Assembly: GCF_031127805.1 (NCBI RefSeq)
Contig: NZ_JARXHW010000001.1
Location: 124,001 to 188,000 of the forward strand
Source of the DNA: Thalassobacterium maritimum
GTDB lineage: Bacteria > Verrucomicrobiota > Verrucomicrobiia > Opitutales > Coraliomargaritaceae
Direction: 5' to 3'
Length of the DNA stretch: 64,000 nucleotides
Of this stretch, positions 37,219 to 45,323 are shown one piece after another (position 1 is the first letter of the stretch; the number at the start of each line of letters is the position of its first letter). Position numbers and translations under genes: made by a program. The notes under the pieces were generated by a model, which saw nothing but the letters and a program-made list of their open reading frames with translations, did no database searches and was not told where the DNA came from.

Positions 37219-38159
37219 CTCAACAGCGATCCATTTTCATAGGTGGCTGCCCTCGAAGTGGAACCACAATGCTAGGCTCTATACTCGGGGCAGCGAAAGG
37301 CTGCGTCGTAACTCCAGAATCTCACTTCAAGCAAACGCTGCTACAATCGCAGAGCACATCCTACAAACTGGACATTGATCGCGATCAGCTGTTCTCTGAG
37401 ATGGAAAGAAATTTCCGTTTTAAAATATGGCAGACAGCCCTCCCCGAGCGCAGTACCTGCCCGCCCCAGTTAACTCCTTCAGACTACAGTAAACTCATCA
37501 GACATTTAGTCGATCAGTATGCTCAGGCGCATGGCACTACAGATTGGCAGACTTGGATCGACCATACGCCTCAAAACATTCAGAATACTGAGATGCTAAT
37601 GCATCTCTTTCCTAAATCAAAATTCATCCATCTGGTTCGCGACCCCAGGGCGATTGCGGCTTCTGTGTTACCACTAGACTGGGGGCCCGACACGGGCAAA
37701 GAGGCCGCCATTTTTTGGGCTCAAAAATTAGCCTATGGACTTTCTTTGGAACAGAACCATCCAGACCGTTGTTTGCGCGTTTATTTCGAAGACATTATCC
37801 GCACACCTAAAAAAACTATCAGCGGAATATGTGAATTTTGCGGAATCGAATACCATGATTCGATGCTAGAAGGGGGTGCTTTTCAACTGCCGAAGTACAC
37901 CCAAAAACAACACCAATTAGTCGGCGGCCGCCCCGACCCGAGCCGCCTGGATGCATGGCGCAAACAGTTGGATGTGTGGCAAATTAGTACGATTGAGAAC
38001 ACATTGGGAGATTTACTGCCACAAATGGGCTATGACCTATCAGCACCCAGCACACTGCCCAAACAACCATTCACACAAAAAGTACGCTTGAATCTCATGC
38101 CTCTGCTTTCATTCTTTAAGAAAATTCGCTTTACGATCAAAAAGAAGCTCTATGGGTAA
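37215..38159 (+). CDS. Sulfotransferase family protein 2
   Basis: 314 residues. The PAPS-binding P-loop-like segment FIGGCPRSGTTMLGSIL (about residues 8-24) and the second motif FIHLVRDPRAIAASVLPLDW are clear. The start ATG overlaps the preceding gene's stop (ATGA), and its end overlaps the GT4 gene by 8 bp. It differs in class from the first sulfotransferase, so the glycan may be sulfated at two positions. Basic C-terminus (KKIRFTIKKKLYG). Confidence 0.85.
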   Translation: MTQQRSIFIGGCPRSGTTMLGSILGAAKGCVVTPESHFKQTLLQSQSTSYKLDIDRDQLFSEMERNFRFKIWQTALPERSTCPPQLTPSDYSKLIRHLVDQYAQAHGTTDWQTWIDHTPQNIQNTEMLMHLFPKSKFIHLVRDPRAIAASVLPLDWGPDTGKEAAIFWAQKLAYGLSLEQNHPDRCLRVYFEDIIRTPKKTISGICEFCGIEYHDSMLEGGAFQLPKYTQKQHQLVGGRPDPSRLDAWRKQLDVWQISTIENTLGDLLPQMGYDLSAPSTLPKQPFTQKVRLNLMPLLSFFKKIRFTIKKKLYG

Positions 38160-39297
38160 TCTCAGCATCGGCATCGTGCTTCCCTATCTCAAATCCAGAG
38201 GCACCGAAAATCAAGCACTGCGATTAACCAAGGGCTTTGTCGAACGTGGCGCAAAAGTCATCGTCTTCGTCGTGCAAGGCTGGGGGCAAGAAACTATGTA
38301 TCAGGCCTTCAGTGAGGCGGGCGCTCAAGTCGTGGACGTCGGCCCCCCCCTCGACGAAGGTAAGAAAAAGGTCCGAAACTCTCGCGTGTTTGCCTTAGCT
38401 CACAAGGTCAAAAACTACGACTGCGACGTTCTTCTGAGCCGCGCTGGAATGACCAACAGGGTTGCAGGCTATGCTGGGATGCTTAGCCACACAGCTGTAG
38501 TGACCGTGGTCTCTGGTGGAGTGAAGAAACCCAAATCTCGCCCTTGGCTGATCACTCAATTTCACACTCTATGCACCGCATTCTTGTATGGTTTTCCACG
38601 AAAGATAGTATGCGTTTCCAAGGAGGGAGCTCACAACATGAGTGTGGCGCACCCTCGACTAGCCAAGCGTATCATAGGAATCCACAATGGAGTCGACCTA
38701 CCGACTAGAGAAGGCCTTATGCCCGCTTCGGTCCAGCTCGATTCAAGCAGGTTTTGGATCTGCGCAGCCGGCAGCTTAGAATTAAAAAGAAAGGGATTTG
38801 ATGTGTTGATCCACGCCATGGAAAAGCTGGTGCATCACCACCAAATTAAGAACGTCAGCCTAGTTCTGATAGGCACCGGACAGGATGAACAAGCCATCCG
38901 GGAGCTCATTCATAAAAAGGACCTAGAACAAGTCGTTCTCTTCGCGGGAGAGCAAAGTAATCCGCGTGGAATCATGTGTCAATGCCAGGCGTTCGCTCTG
39001 CCCTCTAGGCGCGAAGGACTGCCCAATGTTCTACTCGAAGCTATGTCTGTGGGCGTATGCTCTGTAGCAGCCGACTGCGATACGGGCCCCAGAGAGGTGC
39101 TGACTCATCAGCACGATGGTTTGCTCACAACCGTTGGAGACATTGAAGAAACGACTGCAGCACTGCTCCGCATCATAAAGGATAATGACTTAAGAACAAA
39201 GCTTGGAAATAACGGTAAATTAAAAGTCATGCGTCAATTTTCAAATGAAACAATGCTTGATCGATATTACGACTTGCTAAGCAGCCTAGCCTCATAA
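38152..39297 (+). CDS. GT4-family glycosyltransferase
   Basis: 381 residues, GT-B fold. It starts GIVLPYLKSRGTENQALRLTKGF, has an inter-domain VCVSKEGAHNM, then GSLELKRKGFDVLI, VLIGTGQDEQAI and the donor-site segment FALPSRREGLPNVLLEAMSVG. Retaining GT4 enzymes use UDP-, GDP- or ADP-sugars. It overlaps the sulfotransferase gene by 8 bp and is followed 4 bp later by the unknown 358-residue gene, so it is inside a tightly packed run. The acceptor is unknown. Confidence 0.9.
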   Translation: MGNLSIGIVLPYLKSRGTENQALRLTKGFVERGAKVIVFVVQGWGQETMYQAFSEAGAQVVDVGPPLDEGKKKVRNSRVFALAHKVKNYDCDVLLSRAGMTNRVAGYAGMLSHTAVVTVVSGGVKKPKSRPWLITQFHTLCTAFLYGFPRKIVCVSKEGAHNMSVAHPRLAKRIIGIHNGVDLPTREGLMPASVQLDSSRFWICAAGSLELKRKGFDVLIHAMEKLVHHHQIKNVSLVLIGTGQDEQAIRELIHKKDLEQVVLFAGEQSNPRGIMCQCQAFALPSRREGLPNVLLEAMSVGVCSVAADCDTGPREVLTHQHDGLLTTVGDIEETTAALLRIIKDNDLRTKLGNNGKLKVMRQFSNETMLDRYYDLLSSLAS

Positions 39298-39301
39298 CCC
39301 G

Positions 39302-40378
39302 ATGAAGTCTATACATCTGCTACAAATGCTGAAAAAGGCAGCCGCTCACCGGTTGTATCAACAACGTGGGCTAGCATGGTATGTCCAACGGGCGAATGTG
39401 AATGAAGCGGCCCTACGAACCAGCTACAACGAGTCACCGCTCAAGGATGCTCGCGACAATTTTGCACTCATCAGAATACTGGGTAACGATCTCTACCCAC
39501 GGCATAAAAAAGGACAGACCTTTCAGAACCTTCAGTTTATTCTGACCCATGAGTCCAATTTTGAAGATTGTCATAAACATTGGATACTGAATCGAATCGC
39601 CTGCCCCGATGAGATTGCCCGCTTAAAAGAGCTCCTAGAAGCACATCAGCAAACTTATGAGTGCATACCTTACGACCCTGTCGCCTACCAAGAAATACCC
39701 CGCGACTATAGTTGCCTACCCAAGCCAGATTACCTGCAGAGCAAACACTTTAGAGCCTTAGGCAAAAAAGCTCAAATAGATGCAATTGCTGCAACCTACT
39801 GGAAAAAAAACAATTATGTGATGAACAATAACGGCGCACGAAACCGCGCCCTAGAACTCGGACGCTCTGTCGCGAAATGGGTCTTGCCTTGGGATGGCAA
39901 TTGCTTCCTCAACGATCAAGCGTGGCGAGATCTCTCAATCGCCATCCGCAAGCGTCCCCACTACAGACATTTCCTGTGCCCGATGGCGCGCATCAATGAT
40001 AACGCATCTTTGCTATACCAAAGCCCTGCACCGGCAACACGCGAAGAACCTCAACTCATTTTCCGTAATGATTTCAAAAGCCGCTTCAATGAAGCCTACT
40101 GCTATGGGCGGCGGCCTAAGGTTGAAATGTTCTGGACCCTTGGCGTCCCCGGCCCATGGGACAGTTGGGCGGATGCCCCTTGGGACCCCAAGCGGCGTCC
40201 GCCCGCTGAAGATGCCTACGGCTTTGCAATCGCTGGATGGGTTGCTCGCATCGCCTCAGGAATGCCGATGCAGGAAAAGTCTTCTTGGATGAGTGCCGCT
40301 TACAGAGCAATCCGGCGACAAGAGGCGATCATCGAAACATTGGAATACCTAGATCAAAATAGCTCCAGAGCTTCGTAG
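39302..40378 (+). CDS. Hypothetical protein of the glycan locus (possible GT-A-like enzyme)
   Basis: 358 residues, not assigned. It is Trp/Tyr-rich, with no signal or membrane segment. Possible glycosyltransferase hints are ALIRILGNDLYPRH and FILTHESNFEDCHKHWILNR, then NNGARNRALELG and LPWDGNCFLNDQAWRDL, an arrangement reminiscent of a GT-A donor site with DGN in place of DxD. These are loose resemblances only. It lies 4 bp after a GT4 gene and its 3' end overlaps the convergent gene at 40354 by 25 bp. A role in glycan building is inferred from context. Confidence 0.6.
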   Translation: MKSIHLLQMLKKAAAHRLYQQRGLAWYVQRANVNEAALRTSYNESPLKDARDNFALIRILGNDLYPRHKKGQTFQNLQFILTHESNFEDCHKHWILNRIACPDEIARLKELLEAHQQTYECIPYDPVAYQEIPRDYSCLPKPDYLQSKHFRALGKKAQIDAIAATYWKKNNYVMNNNGARNRALELGRSVAKWVLPWDGNCFLNDQAWRDLSIAIRKRPHYRHFLCPMARINDNASLLYQSPAPATREEPQLIFRNDFKSRFNEAYCYGRRPKVEMFWTLGVPGPWDSWADAPWDPKRRPPAEDAYGFAIAGWVARIASGMPMQEKSSWMSAAYRAIRRQEAIIETLEYLDQNSSRAS

Positions 40379-41442
40379 ATCCGGGCGCGAGCAGTTTCGG
40401 GATCATCGGTATTTTCTCCATATTGAGCGCACTCCCTTCCACCTAAACAATCCAACTGACGAGCAATCCACTCGCGCTGAACAATCTCGGAATCAGGAAC
40501 AAACTCTCTGAGCGCTACAGCCATTTCGAAACCAACCGGATTATAGCCATAAGCGTATGGATTATCGTTTGCGATGCCCTGAATAAATGCTTCTGAGCCA
40601 GCATACTGAAGCGCACGCTGAAAAGGGGCCGAGTCCCAAAACGGATGCCTTGGAAATACCAACTTTAACTTAGCGAACGCATGCAGGTTAAACGCGTGGT
40701 AACCGACATCCCGTTTTTCAGGATCCAGGCCGCGGCGAGCGCCTGACTTGATCTGCTTATATCGCTCGTGTAAACGATGCGGGATCGTTCCAGAATCAAA
40801 AATATAATCCAGCCATTTCATGCGCACCCGATGACGAATCACACCGCTGCGATGGCATGTAAAATTGGCCTCTAAGCCATCCATAAAACACTTTAATTGC
40901 CCGAGAACGCCCTCAATTCCCAGTGCGGCAAGCGGGGAGATCGCTGCCGCAAACCATAATTGATGATTAAAGGTCTGATCGATTTTTTGAATGCGACCAT
41001 CCACCTCTAGGCGATGCCACAGTGAGGTATCAGAAGCAAACTTGTGCTGAGACCAAACATCTACAACCGTCGACAACAGATCGTCATATTTATAATGCTG
41101 ATAAGCACCAAGCAGAGCTTCAATCGTCCAGGCCGCACCGATCACACCATTGCAGCGATCTTTCCCCAACTGTTCACGTTGCAACCAATTAGCTTGATTC
41201 GGACGATGCTGAGGCGATCGCATATAATCAAGCGCAGAGGCAGCAGCTTGCTCATAACGCTCATCGCCTGACCAACGAAACACAGCCAACCACAGCAATA
41301 ACCAATGCCCCGTATTTCTCAACGCCGTTTCACTATGCCCATAGGGTCCATTGCACCCGGACGGCATAGAGCCATCCGATGCTTGTCGGCTCAAAGCAGC
41401 CTCGGATAGTGTTGTAATAAGTGATCGAACTTGTACGTGCAT
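40354..41442 (-). CDS. Hypothetical protein, helical barrel-like (possible AGE/heparinase-type fold)
   Basis: 362 residues without a signal peptide. A regular series of helical hairpins with conserved aromatic/His clusters (TGHWLLLWLAVF, NHQLWFAAAISPLAALG, YHAFNLHAFAKLKLVF, YAYGYNPVGFEMAVALREF) suggests an alpha/alpha-barrel of the kind seen in sugar epimerases, lyases and glycosidases. No family could be named. It overlaps the convergent plus-strand gene by 25 bp and is followed 5 bp before by the DUF354 gene on the same strand. A glycan-modifying or -trimming role is only inferred. Confidence 0.6.
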   Translation of the reverse strand: MHVQVRSLITTLSEAALSRQASDGSMPSGCNGPYGHSETALRNTGHWLLLWLAVFRWSGDERYEQAAASALDYMRSPQHRPNQANWLQREQLGKDRCNGVIGAAWTIEALLGAYQHYKYDDLLSTVVDVWSQHKFASDTSLWHRLEVDGRIQKIDQTFNHQLWFAAAISPLAALGIEGVLGQLKCFMDGLEANFTCHRSGVIRHRVRMKWLDYIFDSGTIPHRLHERYKQIKSGARRGLDPEKRDVGYHAFNLHAFAKLKLVFPRHPFWDSAPFQRALQYAGSEAFIQGIANDNPYAYGYNPVGFEMAVALREFVPDSEIVQREWIARQLDCLGGRECAQYGENTDDPETARARIYEALELF

Positions 41443-41447
41443 ATGAA

Positions 41448-42479
41448 CTAAGACTCTTGAAGCACTGAGTTGACAATATATGCGACCACATCAATCGATT
41501 CCTCAATGTGCTTTGTGGCATGATCTCGCCATTCAGAATACAGCCTTGTATTTAAAGACTCAACTAATTCCCTTGCGACGGCTAAGCCTGACGCGCTATC
41601 CGAAAAGCCGCGTAAGAGGCCATAACGCTCTTCCAACATCTGCAAATAGCCGCGTGGTTCTGTCGAATTAATATAAACTGTTGGCACGCCAAGGCATGCG
41701 GCCTCACTCGCAGTCGATGCGCCTTCCGTCAACACAAAGGAAGCCCCTGCCAGCACCGCATGAAAATCCTCCGGCGCAAAAGTGGCGGCGTATTCTTTCA
41801 AGCTCTCAGGAAGCGCCGACTCTTCTGCGGAAATCACAACTCGGTAGTGAGTATTCAAATACCGCACAAAAGATTCCAAATTATCACCAATTCCTTGATG
41901 ACTTATATCGTGAAAAGTATTCCAAGCCGACATACGAACGATGGCATAAGGACGTTCTAATAACTCAGCGTAACGAGCGCTCAACACCTGACTGAAATCT
42001 GTGTATGCAGGATCTAAAAAGGCCAGTTCATGGATACCATTATAACGTTTTTGCTTCGCCCCCAGTTCCTTGTAGAAGCACTCCGGCGTATGAATTTCAT
42101 CTGCAAACGGATGTGCAATACGATGATTAAAATGCTGAAATTCTGAATCCGTGAAAACCACATTTCTCACCCCCAGTAGTTTCGCGCTCTGAGTATAACT
42201 GCCCATCAAGCTCGCTACGACATCAGGCTGAAACTTCCGAATCGTATTCGCGACAAAGGCCTGACGACTCAACATCCCCAATAACGGGAAGCGATTAAAG
42301 CTAGCCGATTGACTAGGCACCACCGCATCGATCCAAGGGTAGGCCGCCAGCAATCGCTCCATAACGTCACGCTTACGCCCGACCATGCGCACGTCATGTC
42401 CACGTGCTTGTAACTCTCGGATTGGATATTTCCAAAAATGTATATGCGCGGGATGATGCGCCTCTAGCAAAATCCTCAT
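41448..42479 (-). CDS. DUF354-family GT-B-like protein
   Basis: 343 residues. The start MRILLEAHHPAHIHFWKYPIRELQARGHDV is the typical DUF354 beginning, and GASFVLTEGASTASEAACLGVPTVYIN is the C-terminal donor-loop-like segment of GT-B enzymes such as UDP-GlcNAc 2-epimerase. The family lies in archaeal and bacterial surface-glycan loci; activity is not established. Its start overlaps the GT39 stop (ATGA on the minus strand), indicating coupling. A GGGAG sequence 6 bp before the ATG is one of the few Shine-Dalgarno-like sites here. Confidence 0.82.
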   Translation of the reverse strand: MRILLEAHHPAHIHFWKYPIRELQARGHDVRMVGRKRDVMERLLAAYPWIDAVVPSQSASFNRFPLLGMLSRQAFVANTIRKFQPDVVASLMGSYTQSAKLLGVRNVVFTDSEFQHFNHRIAHPFADEIHTPECFYKELGAKQKRYNGIHELAFLDPAYTDFSQVLSARYAELLERPYAIVRMSAWNTFHDISHQGIGDNLESFVRYLNTHYRVVISAEESALPESLKEYAATFAPEDFHAVLAGASFVLTEGASTASEAACLGVPTVYINSTEPRGYLQMLEERYGLLRGFSDSASGLAVARELVESLNTRLYSEWRDHATKHIEESIDVVAYIVNSVLQES

Positions 42480-44107
42480 TCAGAGCTCCCTTGACTAAAG
42501 CGATAGATAAAGCATAAGGGCACTCCTTGCCGCTCAACGGTGTGGAGCAACTGGGCCTCTGGATAGCTGACATGCAGATTGAAACGAGTGACTGACACAA
42601 AAAAATCAGCCCCCTCGCGCGATTGCGACATCTCGAAGCGCTCAGAATCGAGCGCCTCTTCCAGCATCCAGCGTGAGTAGCGCTGGTGCACTTTAAAGAC
42701 CTCCGCCCCATCAGGGTCAAGCGTGGCGGCATAGGCATTCAGCCACTCGCCGGCCTCCTTATGCGACAGACCCCAATAGTCAGTTTCATCGTGATTATAG
42801 GCCCCAGCAAGTCCACCTGCCAGGGGATTAAAATATGTATATTGATATGGGTGTAATTGCCACATTTGGATCGCAACGATAAGCACGGCCAGTGCCCCGC
42901 CGACTTGCAGCACAAAAGGCACCATACGTCGCCCCTGTCGCTCGCCCCAACGCAGACACCACTCGAAACATAAAGCAGCCATAGCCAGCAACGGAGGCAA
43001 CGTAAACAAGATGTGGCGTAAACCATCATACAAAACAGGATCTTTCGCGATAATATAAACAATCGGAAATAGGCCACTGAAGGCCAATACTACTAGCGGC
43101 AGAAAACTCGCAGGCTCTGGCCACTCTCGCTGACGAACGCAGCTATAAATGCGCATAAGACCAAGCAACAATCCGCCCCCCATTAACAAGAGCAAATACT
43201 CGGGCGTGGTGCGAAAGAACCAATAAGGCAGGTAGTAAATAGGTAAATCTTGTGCCTCCCAAAAGAGCCCATCCATCAAGACCATGCCTGACCAACCGAA
43301 GCTTTGCACTTGACTCACTGAGTTACCCACTGAGGCGAAGGGGTTCACGTGGATGGTCGGCCAGAAAACAAAAAGCAGAGCAAAAGCAAGCAAACCGGCA
43401 ACTGCGCCACGCAACGCCCAATTCAACAAATCTCTAGAGAGAACCGACCAGCCACGAAATCGTTTGATAGATAGAATTAATAAATACAGCGCGACAAAAA
43501 GCCCCAAATAGACAAGAATTAAAAAACCCGCAATACGTGTCGACATCGCCAAGCCAGCTGCCAAACCAACCCAAACGACTGACCACCGTGAGACCTTAGG
43601 TAGCTCAGAAAAGAGGGCTACCAGCGCCCAGACACCAAAGGCATAGGTGCCCGCCAGCGGTATGTCCTTCGGATTAAAAAACATGTGCCCATAGTAACGC
43701 GGTAGCGTCGCCAAAAAGAGCAATGCCCAGAAGCCCGCTCGTTCACCACCAATCCGTGCAGTCAAACGCCAAACGGACAAGAGGCCCAACAGACCAAAAC
43801 AAAGACTCCAAACATGGCCTTTTTGACTGCGAGTGCCCCAATCAGGCAATGCTTGATGCACCGCAGCCAACGGTAGATCAAATAAGCCTGGGTAGCTACT
43901 ACGCCGCTGTTGAGGAGACTCCTGCCTGAGCAACTCCGTATAATAACTCAACTTGCTATCTCCACCTTTGAAACGAAAATCTTCATCCCAAGACATGCCG
44001 TAATCCCCCACAGTGCATAAAGAAAGCAGCAGTATCAATACCCCCAACACAAGAGAGCATCGACGCCAGGTCGACTGACTTATGGGTGGTTTGACTGTTT
44101 CAGGCAT
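42476..44107 (-). CDS. GT39/ArnT-like membrane glycosyltransferase
   Basis: 543 residues with about 10-12 membrane segments. After the first helix there is an acidic luminal loop with the DYGMSWDEDF motif, matching the Asp-containing first loop of PMT/ArnT-type (GT-C) enzymes that use polyprenyl-phosphate sugars as donors. LFLATLPRYYGHMFFNPKDIP and YDGLRHILFTLPPLL are typical family segments. A soluble C-terminal domain follows. It could transfer the sugar made by the GT2 polyprenyl-phosphate synthase at 32968. First gene of the minus-strand trio ending at 40354. Confidence 0.85.
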   Translation of the reverse strand: MPETVKPPISQSTWRRCSLVLGVLILLLSLCTVGDYGMSWDEDFRFKGGDSKLSYYTELLRQESPQQRRSSYPGLFDLPLAAVHQALPDWGTRSQKGHVWSLCFGLLGLLSVWRLTARIGGERAGFWALLFLATLPRYYGHMFFNPKDIPLAGTYAFGVWALVALFSELPKVSRWSVVWVGLAAGLAMSTRIAGFLILVYLGLFVALYLLILSIKRFRGWSVLSRDLLNWALRGAVAGLLAFALLFVFWPTIHVNPFASVGNSVSQVQSFGWSGMVLMDGLFWEAQDLPIYYLPYWFFRTTPEYLLLLMGGGLLLGLMRIYSCVRQREWPEPASFLPLVVLAFSGLFPIVYIIAKDPVLYDGLRHILFTLPPLLAMAALCFEWCLRWGERQGRRMVPFVLQVGGALAVLIVAIQMWQLHPYQYTYFNPLAGGLAGAYNHDETDYWGLSHKEAGEWLNAYAATLDPDGAEVFKVHQRYSRWMLEEALDSERFEMSQSREGADFFVSVTRFNLHVSYPEAQLLHTVERQGVPLCFIYRFSQGSSE

Positions 44108-44209
44108 ACAATAAAAATGGATCAGTGTAGTGCAAAAATTGTATCACTAGGCCAAGATTACGATCATATTAAATCTACGGAAAGGCCCCTCCCTTAAAAG
44201 GAAAACCAC

Positions 44210-44668
44210 TCACGACGAGCGCAACTGCCTAAGCGCTTCATAAGTCACGATCCCGACGGATGTCGAAAGGTTCAGCGAGCGCATTTCTGTATTCTTGTGC
44301 GGGATCGTTAGCCGCTGGCCCGCCATCTTCGCATGTAACCAATCAGGCGCGCCGTGGCCCTCATTGCCAAAAACCAGCCCATCGCCGTCGGCGAATTCGA
44401 CATCCCAATACGCGTGATCGGCCTTAGTCGTCAGCAGCCAAAGGCGTTTGGGCGCCTCGGGACTGGCTTCGAACGCCTCCCAGTTTTCATGATGATGGAC
44501 ATCCAGCGACTTCCAATAGTCCATCCCACTACGTTTGAGATGCTTATCGGTAATTGTGAAGCCGAGTGGATGGATCAAATGCAGCCGACTTTCTGTGATT
44601 GCACAGAGGCGACCGATGTTTCCGGTGTTTTGTGGAATCTCTGGATTAAAGAGGACGATATGCAGCAT
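44210..44668 (-). CDS. trmL: tRNA (cytidine(34)-2'-O)-methyltransferase
   Basis: A 152-residue SPOUT methyltransferase. It starts MLHIVLFNPEIPQNTGNIGRLCA, the typical TrmL/CspR beginning. The SAM-binding trefoil knot is at GLVFGNEGHGAP and LTIPHKNTEMRSLNLSTSVGIVTYEALRQ. It methylates the ribose of wobble nucleotide 34 in certain leucine tRNAs. Length is typical. The dgkA gene lies 3 bp upstream on the same strand, so the two are co-transcribed. Confidence 0.94.
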   Translation of the reverse strand: MLHIVLFNPEIPQNTGNIGRLCAITESRLHLIHPLGFTITDKHLKRSGMDYWKSLDVHHHENWEAFEASPEAPKRLWLLTTKADHAYWDVEFADGDGLVFGNEGHGAPDWLHAKMAGQRLTIPHKNTEMRSLNLSTSVGIVTYEALRQLRSS

Positions 44669-44671
44669 TAC

Positions 44672-45076
44672 TTAACTGAAATACCGATCCCAGTTCAAAG
44701 CAATGACTGATGCCCAACAAATGAAACAATTCAGCAGACTGAGCAAAACGGCCGCGCTGCCCATGTCTTTAGCCCGCTTGGCCAGTGGACGATTGCGCAA
44801 AGAGATGTCGTCCACCACGGCTTCGACTGCGGAATTCAGCAACTCAACAATCAGAACCAGAAGCACGCTGGCGACTAAGATCAGCTGCTGCATCAGCGGC
44901 ACCTGCAACAGGAAAGAAGCTGGAATCAGCACCACGGCGAGAAAGACCTCTTGGCGAAAGGCTGCCTCATGCTTCATCGAGGAAGCCAGGCCCTGCAAAG
45001 AATAAGAAAACGCCTTGAAAACCCGGGTAAAGCCAGAGTTTTTATGGATATTAGGATCGATTGGTTCGCTGTCCAT
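44672..45076 (-). CDS. dgkA: Diacylglycerol kinase (DgkA)
   Basis: 134 residues from the ATG at 45076; a GTG at 45091 would add five. Three transmembrane helices with the family signature HEAAFRQE and the catalytic VELLNSAVEAVVDDIS segment identify DgkA, which recycles diacylglycerol to phosphatidate in the inner membrane. Helix three ends with a conserved LLNCFICWA region. It is the first gene of a two-gene unit with trmL and is divergent from argS. Confidence 0.92.
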   Translation of the reverse strand: MDSEPIDPNIHKNSGFTRVFKAFSYSLQGLASSMKHEAAFRQEVFLAVVLIPASFLLQVPLMQQLILVASVLLVLIVELLNSAVEAVVDDISLRNRPLAKRAKDMGSAAVLLSLLNCFICWASVIALNWDRYFS

Positions 45077-45289
45077 AGTCGGTAAAAACACGGCACGATG
45101 TGTCGTTCCTGCAAAAAGTCGATCCAGTCTTTGTGACGATTCGGCGGCAAATCTAACAATCTTACAACGACTCTCGCCGTCGTGCTACGAACTTTAAGCA
45201 CGTACGTAGAACGCAGGCGATCGCCGGTGTCACGGCATGCTCGATCGGATTCGCTAGTAAGTTTAAAAGCAATCAACAAGGATAGGCTT

Positions 45290-45313
45290 GCCCCCGCCTT
45301 GCGGGCGGCTTTT
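45290..45313 (+). promoter_or_regulatory. Leader hairpin just upstream of argS
   Basis: GCCCCCGC and GCGGGCGGC can pair with one bulged C (8 bp, loop CTT), followed by TTTT at 45310-45313, ending 11 bp before the argS ATG. This could be a terminator of upstream readthrough, or an attenuator acting on argS. No T-box or peptide leader was recognised. Confidence 0.3.
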
Positions 45314-45323
45314 CTGTGACGCC

